Below are positions 24,531 through 33,792 of a DNA stretch of 64,000 bases, piece by piece (position 1 is the first letter of the stretch; every line of letters starts with the position of its first letter). The notes beneath the pieces were generated by a model that had not been told where the DNA came from, made no database searches, and saw only the letters and a program-made list of their open reading frames with translations. The DNA is from Veillonella atypica KON. GTDB lineage: Bacteria; Bacillota; Negativicutes; Veillonellales; Veillonellaceae. The position numbers and the translations under genes are program-made. The stretch spans positions 1 through 64,000 of the forward strand of contig NZ_PPDE01000001.1 in NCBI RefSeq assembly GCF_002959915.1. The letters run 5' to 3'.

Positions 24531-25961
24531 TTGATTTTAGATACAATTGTAGAGGCTACCAAAATTCGGGTAGCCCAAGAAAAACAGGTGGAATCACCTG
24601 AGGCTGTAAAAGCAGCGGCGTTGGCGTTACCATCTGATACAGGATTTCCTTTTGAAGCAGCCCTTCGTCAGCAAGACTTTAACTTCATTTGCGAAGTAAA
24701 GAAGGCATCTCCATCAAAAGGCATCATAGCAGAGCACTTTCCCTATTTAGACATTGCCAAAGAATATGAAGTGGCTGGTGCTGCGGCTATCTCCGTTTTG
24801 ACGGAGCCAGACTTCTTTAAAGGTGATAAAAAATATTTGCAAGAAATTGCAAGCACTGTCAAAATTCCTGTACTTCGTAAGGACTTCATCATCGATGAGT
24901 ACCAAATCTACCAAGCAAAGGTATGGGGCGCTAGTGCAATCCTATTAATCTGTGCATGTTTAGATGTGCCAACATTGACCAAGTTCCGTGAGTTAGCTGA
25001 CTCTCTTGGTTTGTCCTCCTTGGTTGAGGCTCACGATGAAAACGAAGTACAAATGGCTATCGATTGCGGTGCTCGCATTATTGGCGTTAATAACCGCAAT
25101 TTGAAAGACTTCACCGTAGATGTACAAAACAGTGTGCGCTTGCGTAATCTCGTTCAAGACGATGTGATCTTTGTATCTGAAAGCGGTCTAGAAACGCCAG
25201 AGGATATCCAAGTGTTGCGGGATAACAATATCGGTGTCGCCTTGATGGGTGAAACCTTTATGCGTTCTCGTAACAAGGTGGAAAAATTGGCATATCTGTA
25301 TGGCCCAACCTATTACACACCAAAGGTTAAGATGTGTGGCATCTCCAAGGTTGAAACAATCCCTGCTGTAGTAGAAGCAAAACCAGACTATATGGGATTG
25401 GTATTTGCACCGAGCAAACGACAAGTCACAGTGGAGCAAGCTGAAATATTGGTTGAAGAACTACATAAGCAATGTATAAATCACTATGACACAAAGGTAG
25501 TTAAAACAGTAGGCGTTTTTGTTAATGAAACATTAGATAATCTTGTTCGTATTGCCGATACAGCGAATCTTGATGCTGTGCAATTGCATGGCGATGAAGA
25601 TGAAGCTTTCATCCAATCCTTAAAAGAACGTACTAATGTAGAGGTTTGGAAAGCGATTCAAATCCGAAGTGCGGCAGATGTAGAGAAGTGGATCGATAGC
25701 AGTGCAGATATGCTTCTCTTTGATGCATATCATAAAGATGAGAGGGGCGGTACAGGAGAAGTATTCGACTGGTCCTCTTTAGATACGTTTGAACGTCCAT
25801 TCATGCTAGCTGGAGGTATCGACAGTACAAATGTGGCGCGTGCGATTCGCACCGTTCGCCCATATGGTATTGATATTAGCAGTGGCATTGAAACAAATGG
25901 TGTGAAGGACGATGAGAAGATTACAGCTTTCACCAAGATTGTGAAGAGTATAGGAAGGTAA
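24531..25961 (+). CDS. trpCF: Fused indole-3-glycerol-phosphate synthase/phosphoribosylanthranilate isomerase
   Basis: A 476-residue two-domain protein. Residues 1 to about 258 are TrpC ([56 protein letters not shown]). From about 265 ([11 protein letters not shown]) to the end is TrpF, with [21 protein letters not shown] and [14 protein letters not shown]. The order C-then-F matches the enterobacterial fusion; many Firmicutes keep the two separate. Start is TTG at 24531 with AAGAGG eight bases upstream, three bases after the trpD stop. Both active sites look intact. Confidence 0.96.
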   Translation: MILDTIVEATKIRVAQEKQVESPEAVKAAALALPSDTGFPFEAALRQQDFNFICEVKKASPSKGIIAEHFPYLDIAKEYEVAGAAAISVLTEPDFFKGDKKYLQEIASTVKIPVLRKDFIIDEYQIYQAKVWGASAILLICACLDVPTLTKFRELADSLGLSSLVEAHDENEVQMAIDCGARIIGVNNRNLKDFTVDVQNSVRLRNLVQDDVIFVSESGLETPEDIQVLRDNNIGVALMGETFMRSRNKVEKLAYLYGPTYYTPKVKMCGISKVETIPAVVEAKPDYMGLVFAPSKRQVTVEQAEILVEELHKQCINHYDTKVVKTVGVFVNETLDNLVRIADTANLDAVQLHGDEDEAFIQSLKERTNVEVWKAIQIRSAADVEKWIDSSADMLLFDAYHKDERGGTGEVFDWSSLDTFERPFMLAGGIDSTNVARAIRTVRPYGIDISSGIETNGVKDDEKITAFTKIVKSIGR

Positions 25962-25966
25962 GTTAT

Positions 25967-27160
25967 ATGAGTGAACAAAGACATGGCTATTTTGGCGCCT
26001 TCGGTGGTCAATTTATGCCAGAAACATTGATGAATGCAGTCATCGAATTGGAAGAAGCGTACAATAAGTACAAAGATGATCCAGAGTTCGTGCGCGAACT
26101 TGAGGATTTACATAAAAAATATACAGGTCGTCCATCCCTTTTGTATTATGCAGACCGCATGACAAAGGATCTTGGTGGTGCCAAAATTTATCTGAAACGG
26201 GAAGATTTAAACCATACTGGTTCTCACAAATTGAATAACGTAATTGGCCAAATGCTATTGGCAAAACGGATGGGTAAAACACGCGTAATCGCTGAAACTG
26301 GGGCTGGTCAACACGGTGTAGCAACAGCTACGGTAGCCGCATTGATGGGCATGGAATGTGAAGTATTCATGGGTGCTGAGGACTGTGAACGACAAGCACT
26401 CAACGTATATCGCATGGAATTATTGGGCGCAAAGGTACATCCTGTAACAACAGGTACTAGCACATTGAAAGATGCTGTATCCGAAGCGATGCGCGAATGG
26501 ACAAATCGTATGTCCGATACACACTATGTGTTGGGCTCCGTTATGGGGGCTCATCCATTTCCGATGATCGTTCGTGATTTCCAATCCATCATCAGCCGTG
26601 AAGCGCGTGAACAAATTCTCGAAGCGGAAGGTAAGTTGCCAACAGCTGTTATGGCCTGTGTTGGTGGCGGCTCCAATGCGATGGGGATGTTCTATAACTT
26701 CATTCCTGATGAAGGTGTACGCCTCATTGGTTGTGAAGCAGCTGGCCATGGCGTAGATACAGATATGAATGCTGCTACGATGGCAAATGGTACAGTAGGT
26801 ATCTTCCACGGCATGAAATCCTACTTCTGCCAAGATGAAGATGGTCAAATTGCACCGGTATATTCCATCTCTGCAGGCCTTGATTATCCTGGTATTGGAC
26901 CTGAACATGCGTACTTACGCGACAGTGGTCGTGCTGAATACGTACCTGTTACAGATGATGAAGCAGTAGATGCGTTTGAATACTTATCTCGCTTAGAAGG
27001 GATTATTCCTGCTATTGAAAGTGCTCATGCGGTGGCACATGCACGTAAAATTGCGCCTACAATGAGTAAGGACGATATCATTATTATTTGTTTATCTGGT
27101 CGTGGCGATAAGGACGTTGCGGCTATGGCGAAATACAGAGGGGTGGATCTTCATGAGTAA
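25967..27160 (+). CDS. trpB: Tryptophan synthase beta subunit
   Basis: TrpB condenses indole with serine using PLP. The 397-residue protein is a TrpB1-type subunit. The PLP lysine is in [15 protein letters not shown], and the phosphate-binding loop is [10 protein letters not shown]. It starts [14 protein letters not shown] as expected. It overlaps trpA by 8 bp, the usual coupling that keeps the alpha-beta complex balanced. The start follows trpCF after five bases. Confidence 0.97.
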   Translation: MSEQRHGYFGAFGGQFMPETLMNAVIELEEAYNKYKDDPEFVRELEDLHKKYTGRPSLLYYADRMTKDLGGAKIYLKREDLNHTGSHKLNNVIGQMLLAKRMGKTRVIAETGAGQHGVATATVAALMGMECEVFMGAEDCERQALNVYRMELLGAKVHPVTTGTSTLKDAVSEAMREWTNRMSDTHYVLGSVMGAHPFPMIVRDFQSIISREAREQILEAEGKLPTAVMACVGGGSNAMGMFYNFIPDEGVRLIGCEAAGHGVDTDMNAATMANGTVGIFHGMKSYFCQDEDGQIAPVYSISAGLDYPGIGPEHAYLRDSGRAEYVPVTDDEAVDAFEYLSRLEGIIPAIESAHAVAHARKIAPTMSKDDIIIICLSGRGDKDVAAMAKYRGVDLHE

Positions 27161-27944
27161 AATTAAAGACGCTTTCACAAAGGGCAAGGCATTCATCCCA
27201 TTTATTAGTGCTGGTGACCATGGTATTGAGAATACGGAACGGTATATTCGCATCATGGTGAAAGCTGGCGCTGATATGGTGGAAATTGGTATTCCGTTCT
27301 CAGACCCGACAGCGGAAGGCCCAGTTATCCAAGAGGCAAGCACGCGTGCATTGTCTACAGGTGTAAAAATTCACGATATCTTCGATATGGTACGCCGTTT
27401 GCGTACTGGTGATGATGCGGTGACAGTGCCACTCGTATTCATGACCTATTTGAATCCTATCTATGTATTCGGTCGTGAAAAATTCTTTACCCTCTGTGAA
27501 GAGGTTGGCATTTCTGGCGTTATTGTGCCAGATATGCCGTTTGAAGAAAAAGGTGAACTTGGAACAATTGCTCATAAGCATGGTGTTGAAGTAGTATCCT
27601 TGATTGCCCCAACATCTGAAAATCGCATCGAAATGATCGCAAAAGAAGCGGAAGGTTTCGTGTATTGTGTATCGTCCTTGGGCGTTACCGGTATGCGTAG
27701 CGAAATCAAGACGGATATTAAATCCATCGTTGAAACCATTCGTAAATACACAGATATTCCTGTAGCCGTTGGCTTCGGTATTTCCAAACCTGAACAAGCA
27801 GAAGCTATGGCGCGTGTATCCGATGGTGCTATCGTAGGTTCCGCTATTGTTAAAATCATTGCTGAACATGGGGAAAATGCAGATCAAGCATTGTTTGATT
27901 ACGTACAATCTATGAAACAAGCCGTTTTAAAGGCTGGTGCATAA
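27153..27944 (+). CDS. trpA: Tryptophan synthase alpha subunit
   Basis: TrpA cleaves indole-3-glycerol phosphate to indole, which is passed through the tunnel to TrpB. The 263-residue protein carries [35 protein letters not shown] (catalytic Glu and Asp region) and [13 protein letters not shown] with [12 protein letters not shown] near the end. I start at 27153 (MSKIKDAF), where GAGGGG lies upstream inside trpB; the longer upstream frame is just trpB in another frame. It is the last trp gene. No terminator is clear before the DUF805 gene 36 bp on. Confidence 0.96.
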   Translation: MSKIKDAFTKGKAFIPFISAGDHGIENTERYIRIMVKAGADMVEIGIPFSDPTAEGPVIQEASTRALSTGVKIHDIFDMVRRLRTGDDAVTVPLVFMTYLNPIYVFGREKFFTLCEEVGISGVIVPDMPFEEKGELGTIAHKHGVEVVSLIAPTSENRIEMIAKEAEGFVYCVSSLGVTGMRSEIKTDIKSIVETIRKYTDIPVAVGFGISKPEQAEAMARVSDGAIVGSAIVKIIAEHGENADQALFDYVQSMKQAVLKAGA

Positions 27945-27980
27945 TATAGTTGCCCTGTCGTTTGAGAAAAAGGATGTTTA

Positions 27981-28964
27981 ATGATACGACAATTAGTAAT
28001 TGATACAATAAAAGATAATATTATAGATCGGTATTGTGATTTTTCTGGCACCATTTCTCGGGGCGCATTTTGGCGATTTATGCTCGTTGAACATTTGATT
28101 GTTGGTGTTTGCTTAGCCGTGCTAGGTTTACTGTCCCTGTATAGTGCCCTATTTATATATACAATAGGCATAGTTTTTGCGCTGTGGTTTATTTCGATTA
28201 TGGCCCTTACATTGCCTAATTTGGGTGCTATGGTACGTCGCTTACATGATACAAATAATAGCGAATGGCTTTTGCTGTTAGGCTTTATTCCCTATATAGG
28301 CATTCTAATCGTTATCGTATTATTGCTGCGAGGCACAAAGAAACATCCTATTATTGAAAGCTCAGTTGAATCCTTTGAAGAAATAGATTTATTTAGCGAT
28401 AACGCGGTGGATAATCCGCAAAACCTAGGTATATTAAGCAATGCATCTCATACATCATATGGGAAAACAAGTATTATTGCTGCTGTTTTTCTTACTATTG
28501 TTAGCTGGGGGATTGGGATATATAGTTTTTCCTCTGCTGCAGATAAGGAAATCGATGCGTATTTACAGATGCAACCTGGTGCGTTTATGATTATGGCACA
28601 GAAGACCTTAGGTAGTAGTACAGCTGTTGAATCTGCTAAACAGGTTGTAATAAATTATTATACATATCTTAATAAGGAACAATATCAAGAGGCATATCGT
28701 TTATTGGCTCATCGAGAACGTGAAAAATATGGCACCTATGATCAATGGGTTAAATCTGTTAAAGCTACTCATAATCGTCAAATGTCTTCGCTCCGTTTAC
28801 AAGCTGTGTTGAGAGATGATGACGATGTAGATCATATTTCCTTTGAGCTGACTTTCACAGATAAAGCCTATCCTAATCAAATGTTCGTCAAGATGATATA
28901 TGAGCATGATACGTGGCGTATTGAGTCGATTGTGCCGTACGATCAAAAATATGAAGAGCGATAA
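27981..28964 (+). CDS. DUF805 membrane protein with an extracytoplasmic C-terminal domain
   Basis: Residues about 15-120 form a DUF805 domain: FSGTISRGAFWRFMLVEHLI, three to four membrane segments and the MVRRLHDTNNSEW motif. After an acidic linker there is a further membrane segment (about 168-190). The C-terminal region (about 205-327) has YYTYLNKEQYQEAYRLLAH and a beta-rich end (VKMIYEHDTWRIESIVPY), like small NTF2/DUF4878-type domains. The function of DUF805 proteins is unknown. It is the first of three neighbouring DUF805 genes and may be read through from the trp operon, though a link to tryptophan is not evident. Confidence 0.78.
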   Translation: MIRQLVIDTIKDNIIDRYCDFSGTISRGAFWRFMLVEHLIVGVCLAVLGLLSLYSALFIYTIGIVFALWFISIMALTLPNLGAMVRRLHDTNNSEWLLLLGFIPYIGILIVIVLLLRGTKKHPIIESSVESFEEIDLFSDNAVDNPQNLGILSNASHTSYGKTSIIAAVFLTIVSWGIGIYSFSSAADKEIDAYLQMQPGAFMIMAQKTLGSSTAVESAKQVVINYYTYLNKEQYQEAYRLLAHREREKYGTYDQWVKSVKATHNRQMSSLRLQAVLRDDDDVDHISFELTFTDKAYPNQMFVKMIYEHDTWRIESIVPYDQKYEER

Positions 28965-28973
28965 GGAGGGCCT

Positions 28974-29549
28974 ATGAATCAGAATATGATATATGATGTA
29001 AGTTATATGGATGCCCTTAAACGTGGATTCAAGCAATATGTTACCTTTTCTGGTCGTGCTAGCCGCAGTGAGTTTTGGCGTTTTATGGTGTGCCGAGAAA
29101 TTATTTTAGATGGGCTAGCTGGTTTCGGTCTTATCGTAGATATGGTGCTCGGCAATACATCGGCTGCTAGTGATTATGCAATGGTGCTGCTCGTCATATT
29201 ACAGCTCGTATTTTTTCTACCCAGTCTTGCTATTACCTGTCGTCGATTGCATGATGTTGGAAAGAGCGGATTAACATTTCTTTTAGTATTTATTCCTATT
29301 GTTGGTATCTTTGTGCTCTTATCTAATCTTGTGAAAAAAGGTGACGTATCCATGAATGTGTATGGGGGAAAAACAGGGTATACCTGTGTTACACCTGTTA
29401 TGGAGCAACAGTTAGGCCTAGAGCATACGCCTACTGTAAGAGAAGATATTTTGATGGGTGCGGTAGCTATTATTTTATACGTTTGGATTTTTACCCAGCA
29501 GTTTGTTGAAAGCGCATGGGTATCCTTTAATGCTAGAGGCATATTCTAG
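28974..29549 (+). CDS. DUF805 membrane protein
   Basis: This 191-residue protein is a DUF805 domain with little else: the N-terminal GFKQYVTFSGRASRSEFWRF, three membrane segments, then CRRLHDVGKSGLTFLLVFIP, and a fifth hydrophobic stretch near the end. It is 9 bp after the previous DUF805 gene with GGAGGG upstream, so the two are co-transcribed. The arginine-rich SRSEFWRF and RRLHD motifs are the family hallmarks. No enzymatic residue pattern is evident. A terminator follows directly. Confidence 0.82.
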   Translation: MNQNMIYDVSYMDALKRGFKQYVTFSGRASRSEFWRFMVCREIILDGLAGFGLIVDMVLGNTSAASDYAMVLLVILQLVFFLPSLAITCRRLHDVGKSGLTFLLVFIPIVGIFVLLSNLVKKGDVSMNVYGGKTGYTCVTPVMEQQLGLEHTPTVREDILMGAVAIILYVWIFTQQFVESAWVSFNARGIF

Positions 29550-29551
29550 TC

Positions 29552-29590
29552 AAACCTCGTTTTACCATTTGGTAAGACGAGGTTCTTTTT
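29552..29590 (+). terminator. Intrinsic terminator after the DUF805 pair
   Basis: AACCTCGTTTTACC pairs with GGTAAGACGAGGTT around an ATTT loop. A CTTTTT tail follows. Confidence 0.88.
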
Positions 29591-29728
29591 ATATGAAAAT
29601 TTTATGAAAGTTTAAATGTGGATTTATTGACTATATTGAAAAATATTGTAAAATGAATAATAGATGAAACTAAATAATTCGAATTAGATAATAATGTATG
29701 TAAATCATATTGTAGAAAGAGGTTCGGC

Positions 29729-30355
29729 ATGCGTGCTTGTCCAAAATGTGGACAAAGAATACCTAGTTCAGAGCGTTATTGCCCGTATTGTGGGCATATG
29801 AAAAATATTCCATTACCACTTGATGCCTATGAATTGGGTTTTATAGAAAATTTTAAACACTGTGTAGTTCATAAATACGCGAATTTTGAGGGGCGTGCTA
29901 GTCGCAGTGAATACTGGCATTTTATGCTTGTGTATCAATTAATTATAGCCATTATATTGTTTATATGCGCTGCTATTAGTTGTGTAACACCTGTATCGGG
30001 AACAACGGGGGTTGCCTTAGGGCTAGTAGTTCTTTTTATTTTGTCGATTGGATTTATCATACCAGGTGTAGCCGTTGCTGTTCGACGTTTACATGATCTT
30101 GGTTGGTCTGGGTGGCCTGTTCTATTGGGACTCATTCCTTTTGTCGGGATTCCGGCAGTATTAATATTAATGGCCTTGCCTGGAAAGACCGCGGCTAACC
30201 GGTTTGGAAATCCAACAGGGGTAGAAGTCATTACAAAGCAAATGGCACATAAATATGGATTTATTGATGCGACGCCATCTACACCATTGACTATAATACT
30301 TATAGTGGTGTTAGTTGTATTATGGTTACTAGTGGATTGGATGTTAGCAAATTGA
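29729..30355 (+). CDS. Zinc-ribbon DUF805 membrane protein
   Basis: The 208-residue protein begins with a zinc ribbon (ACPKCGQR...YCPYCG, residues 3-22) followed by a DUF805 domain: NFEGRASRSEYWHFM, membrane segments, and VRRLHDLGWSGWPVLLGLIP. The last hydrophobic segment is at the C-terminus. It is the third DUF805 gene in a row but has its own upstream region of about 180 bp. AAAGAGG precedes the ATG. The zinc ribbon would lie in the cytosol. Function is unknown. Confidence 0.82.
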   Translation: MRACPKCGQRIPSSERYCPYCGHMKNIPLPLDAYELGFIENFKHCVVHKYANFEGRASRSEYWHFMLVYQLIIAIILFICAAISCVTPVSGTTGVALGLVVLFILSIGFIIPGVAVAVRRLHDLGWSGWPVLLGLIPFVGIPAVLILMALPGKTAANRFGNPTGVEVITKQMAHKYGFIDATPSTPLTIILIVVLVVLWLLVDWMLAN

Positions 30356-30385
30356 ATATATGTATAGAGCATTTTGATTAAAATA

Positions 30386-30430
30386 AAAGGTCTGTAAAAT
30401 GTGAAAAATCGCATTTTACGGACCTTTTTT
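30386..30430. terminator. Bidirectional terminator between DUF805 and the ABC importer
   Basis: AAAGGTCTGTAAAATG pairs with CATTTTACGGACCTTT (with a mismatch), followed by T residues on the plus strand and A-rich sequence on the other side. It serves two convergent units. Confidence 0.85.
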
Positions 30431-30439
30431 ATTTAATAA

Positions 30440-31441
30440 TTATTGAATTGTAATACCGTGAATTTCTTGCGCTAAGCGTTTTAAAGCATCTACAGTACGA
30501 ACGCCAGGTGTGATTTCAGATAATTTTACACGAATGAAATGATTTTCCTTAATTGCTGTAATATCTTGCAATTGAGGATTAGATTTTAATTTAGCGATTT
30601 TTTGTTGGAAATCGTCATCATTACGGATAGAGTTACTATAATCAGCAATAATAATATAGTCTGGGTTTTGTGCGATTACTGTTTCCCAAGAGCCTTTAGC
30701 CCAAGTTTTATCCACACCGAGACCGCTCATAACATTATCAGCACCGATTAAACGAAGGATATTTGTAGTATAACCTTCAAATGCTGTGAACGGTTGACCA
30801 TCCTCAGAATCATAGATAAATACGCGTTTTCTTGGGACATCTTTCAATTGTGCTTGTACCTTTGAAAGTGTGTCACGTTGAGAAGTAACCCATTCATTAG
30901 CTTTTGATTCTACACCAAAGATTTTTCCTAGCATAATCATGTCTTTAAAATTAGTTTCTAAATCGGCTTTAGTGGAAAGCATAGATTCTGGGATCCAAAT
31001 ATTAACATTATTTGCAATCATTTTGTCTGCAGGAATTGCGCGTTTACTGAACGAGTCAGGCCAACCTGTAGCGAAATCAGGTTTAACACTCATGAATACT
31101 TCGTAGGAAGGCCATTTATCAGACAAAACTTTCACTTTGTCGTACTCACCTTGTAAAGGTCCATAAATTTCTTCCTCTTTGAAGGCGGTACCGGCCATTT
31201 TGTCAGAAAGACCAAGTTGAAGCATCATTTCTGTGGTTGCTTGGGACATGGATACAGCATGTGTAGGAGGTGCACTTACGGAGAAGTTTGTAGTAGCACC
31301 ATCAAATGTTTCGCTCCAGCTAGCGATTGCTTGTGCTGTTTGTGTGTTTTGTTGGGACGTAGTGCCACAGCCAGTGAAAGCTAGTGTTGTGCCTGCCACC
31401 AATAGTCCTAGAAGGGTAAAGCGTTTTACTTTGTTTAACAT
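30440..31441 (-). CDS. Metal-chelate/cobalamin ABC transporter substrate-binding lipoprotein
   Basis: A 333-residue binding protein of the BtuF/FepB/FhuD class. The signal peptide ends in a lipobox-like AFTGC, so Cys25 should be lipidated. The mature region has two lobes joined by a long helix (about 160-190), in which the SBP carries KPDFATGW in the first lobe and NPDYIIIADYS in the second. The ligand cannot be fixed: iron-siderophore, cobalamin, haem or another metal chelate are possible. It is the last gene of the unit, 109 bp after the ATPase. The shared operator with the CobW operon hints at a metal. Confidence 0.87.
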   Translation of the reverse strand: MLNKVKRFTLLGLLVAGTTLAFTGCGTTSQQNTQTAQAIASWSETFDGATTNFSVSAPPTHAVSMSQATTEMMLQLGLSDKMAGTAFKEEEIYGPLQGEYDKVKVLSDKWPSYEVFMSVKPDFATGWPDSFSKRAIPADKMIANNVNIWIPESMLSTKADLETNFKDMIMLGKIFGVESKANEWVTSQRDTLSKVQAQLKDVPRKRVFIYDSEDGQPFTAFEGYTTNILRLIGADNVMSGLGVDKTWAKGSWETVIAQNPDYIIIADYSNSIRNDDDFQQKIAKLKSNPQLQDITAIKENHFIRVKLSEITPGVRTVDALKRLAQEIHGITIQ

Positions 31442-31550
31442 TATAATGTCCTTTCTGTAAAAACAGTACGTGAGGAAGTCCTCAACATAAGTAGATTAAC
31501 TATATACCTGCATATAGCTATATATTTTTTAGCGTTAAACGCTATAAAAT

Positions 31551-32297
31551 CTAATATTGAATACGATAAATACCGTCTTCTGTCTTTGTGGTAAAGGGAA
31601 TTTCAAATACAGGTTCCAATAGCTCTGGTGTTAACACCTCTTGTGGAGAACCTGTTTTTACAATGCGTCCCTTATTCATTAATACGATATTATCACAATA
31701 GGTGGCTGCCAATTGAATGTCGTGAAGAACGACAATAACCGTTCCTTTGAATGTTTGCAATTCTTTCATTAAAGCCAACTTATATTTTAGGTCTAGATGG
31801 TTTGTAGGCTCATCTAGCAATAATATGGTAGGTTCCTGTGTTAGGGCTTTTGCAATAAATGCACGTTGTAATTCACCACCTGAAAGGTGTTGCACTTCTT
31901 CGTTTGCAAGATGTGAAATACCTATATGCTCCATATAGGATTCGGCAATGGCTACATCTCGCCTTGTATAGTTCCCAAAGCGTGTCTTATGAGGATAGCG
32001 CCCCATGAGAACTATATCTTTCACAAGAAAATCGTCAATCATAGCATTATGCATTTGAGATAAGATGGATACAAATTTTGCAAATCGTGACGAATCGATT
32101 GACTCTAACGGTTCATCATTAAGTGTGATGGTCCCCTTAGAATAGATTGATTTTGATAAGTGCTTTAACAATGTTGATTTCCCGCACCCATTAGGGCCAA
32201 TGATGGCTGTGATTTTATTAGTGGGAAACTCTACCGATATATCATGTAATACGGATCGAGTAGGATAGTCAAAGCTTAAGTGATTAACTGTATACAT
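31551..32297 (-). CDS. FecE-type ABC transporter ATPase
   Basis: The 248-residue ATP-binding subunit has Walker A GPNGCGKSTLL, the Q-loop ILSQMH, signature LSGGELQRAFIAKAL, Walker B ILLLDEPTNHLD and the switch His (VVLHDIQLA). This is the iron-chelate/B12 importer class (FecE/FepC/BtuD). It would pair with the adjacent FecCD permease as a 2+2 complex. It is 48 bp downstream of the permease gene on the same strand. Confidence 0.92.
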   Translation of the reverse strand: MYTVNHLSFDYPTRSVLHDISVEFPTNKITAIIGPNGCGKSTLLKHLSKSIYSKGTITLNDEPLESIDSSRFAKFVSILSQMHNAMIDDFLVKDIVLMGRYPHKTRFGNYTRRDVAIAESYMEHIGISHLANEEVQHLSGGELQRAFIAKALTQEPTILLLDEPTNHLDLKYKLALMKELQTFKGTVIVVLHDIQLAATYCDNIVLMNKGRIVKTGSPQEVLTPELLEPVFEIPFTTKTEDGIYRIQY

Positions 32298-32345
32298 AAA
32301 TTTCCTTTGTCCTAGAAATAGGATTAACTAATCCTTGTATTGTAC

Positions 32346-33359
32346 TTAGCCGATATTTTTATATCGTTTCATAATAATCCAGATAAATAATGGGGCCCCT
32401 AATAAAGAGGTAAGAACACCGATAGGGATTTCTTCTGGGCTATATAGTGCTCTAGATAGTACATCAGACCAAATCATGACGATGCTGCCTATGAGCATGC
32501 TAAATATCAAAGTATTTTTATGTTTAGGACCACCTGTAATACGGGCGAGGTGGGGGATAATAAGACCGATAAAACCAACGACACCTACCTTAGATACTAA
32601 GGTTGCAATCACTATGGATGATGTTATAACGATGGATAATTGTAATGTTTTAACTGAAAGTCCCATGTTGGCAGCCTCTTGGTTTCCGAGGAGTAAGACA
32701 TCTAAATCTTGCTTATAAATGTAGATGAATAAACAAAATAGAGCGACAATGATGGCTGATAATGGTAAATCTTGCCATTGGATGCCCGCGAAACTACCTA
32801 ATAACCAAAACATGGCACTTCGTACTTGTGCTTCATGTTTGGCACCATAAATAATCATCATTGTTAACGCTGAGAAAATGCCTGTCATACCCATGCCGAT
32901 GAGGATAAGTTTTACGGGACTGTTACTTTTACCAACACATAATAAAACTAATATGATGGATAACATGGCACCAAAGGAGGCAAAGAAAGGCGTATTGTAT
33001 GCTCCTAGTAACGGTAGACCTCCACAAATGATGGCGAATACTGCGCCTGTACTAGCTCCTGATGATACACCTAATACGTAAGGATCTGCTAGTGCATTGC
33101 GTGTTACCGTTTGCATTAAAAGACCTACTGCGGATAGGCCTATACCAGTCAAAATGGAATACATGAGCCGTGGCAACCGAATATCCCATAAGATAGTATC
33201 GGTCATGTGGGGAATAACTAGTGTTTGTCCTCCTAGATGTGATGATAAGCTGTTAAGCACATCTGTCAATGGGATAAAGGTGGATCCAAATTGAAGAGAT
33301 GTGACGAGGGATACAATGAGTATTGCTCCTAAAATTAAAGCCTTAATAGTGTTTTGCAT
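32346..33359 (-). CDS. FecCD-family ABC transporter permease
   Basis: The 337-residue permease has about ten membrane segments and the FecCD hallmarks: WDIRLPRLMYSILTGIGLS, NALADPYVLGVSSGASTGA and GLIIPHLARITGG (the coupling region). A single permease gene means a homodimeric channel. It heads the unit: permease, ATPase, binding protein. A good promoter lies 47 bp upstream on the minus strand, with an 18-bp palindrome starting in its -10 and a GGTATA microsatellite just beyond the -35. Confidence 0.93.
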   Translation of the reverse strand: MQNTIKALILGAILIVSLVTSLQFGSTFIPLTDVLNSLSSHLGGQTLVIPHMTDTILWDIRLPRLMYSILTGIGLSAVGLLMQTVTRNALADPYVLGVSSGASTGAVFAIICGGLPLLGAYNTPFFASFGAMLSIILVLLCVGKSNSPVKLILIGMGMTGIFSALTMMIIYGAKHEAQVRSAMFWLLGSFAGIQWQDLPLSAIIVALFCLFIYIYKQDLDVLLLGNQEAANMGLSVKTLQLSIVITSSIVIATLVSKVGVVGFIGLIIPHLARITGGPKHKNTLIFSMLIGSIVMIWSDVLSRALYSPEEIPIGVLTSLLGAPLFIWIIMKRYKNIG

Positions 33360-33394
33360 GATGCCTCAAAATGATACTTATAATTACATTAACT

Positions 33395-33435
33395 TATACT
33401 AATATTAGTATAGATAATGCTCGATGTAATTACAA
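33395..33435 (-). promoter_or_regulatory. ABC importer promoter with an 18-bp palindromic operator
   Basis: On the minus strand TTGTAA (33435-33430) and TATACT (33412-33407) are spaced by 17 bp. The -10 is the first half of the perfect palindrome TATACTAATATTAGTATA (33395-33412), so a bound repressor would cover the -10 and the start site. An almost identical 18-mer (one mismatch) is at 43958-43975, upstream of the CobW operon. Confidence 0.68.
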
Positions 33436-33445
33436 TAGAAGTACT

Positions 33446-33493
33446 GGTATAGGTATAGGTATAGGTATAGGTATAGGTATAGGTATAGGTATA
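33446..33493. repeat. GGTATA hexanucleotide microsatellite, eight copies
   Basis: Eight perfect tandem copies of GGTATA span 48 bp. On the minus strand the tract lies 11 bp upstream of the -35 of the ABC importer promoter. Slipped-strand changes in copy number would alter the distance to any upstream activator site, a known route to phase-variable expression. Confidence 0.95.
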
Positions 33494-33706
33494 GAGACAA
33501 CTTTTAATATTTCCTGTAAACTCATAAAAATTCTGGTAGTAGTATATTTTATAAATGAAACTAAAAGTTATGGCTACTCATTCAAAATACATATGACTTA
33601 AAAGGCCTTATTACGCTTTGTGAGAAGCTCTTTTAATTGACTAAGTATAGAGACCTTTTTATAATAGTTATATTACTATACTATAGTTTGATAGTGGGTA
33701 TATTAA

Positions 33707-33726
33707 TTCCTAGCTAATAGTAGGAA
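33707..33726 (+). promoter_or_regulatory. TTCCTA/TAGGAA palindrome upstream of the methionine locus
   Basis: TTCCTA and TAGGAA are separated by eight bases (GCTAATAG), 66 bp before the first gene. A TTGATA sits at 33688-33693 but no good -10 is clear. The half-sites equal those in the cysE promoter (2316-2321 and 2332-2337), where the spacer is ten bases. Confidence 0.5.
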
Positions 33727-33792
33727 ATTAGAGTGGCTTTATAGTATGTTCTATAAAATGATATATCTTACCATATACAAGGAGATGTTACG

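Larger units (their letters stand above)
33360..33792. other. Intergenic region between the ABC importer and the methionine locus
   Basis: This 433-bp gap between divergent units has no credible gene. It holds the ABC promoter and operator (33395-33435), the GGTATA microsatellite (33446-33493) and a TTCCTA/TAGGAA palindrome near the methionine genes (33707-33726). The remainder (about 33500-33700) is AT-rich with nothing I can identify. Confidence 0.8.

Noticed and set aside
33446-33493. Short repeat array that might be a CRISPR
   Set aside because: The GGTATA units are contiguous with no spacers and only six bases long. It is a microsatellite.
33495-33792. SAM or other methionine riboswitch ahead of the methionine locus
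   Set aside because: No S-box or SAM-II/III-like conserved motifs and no terminator close to the first gene.
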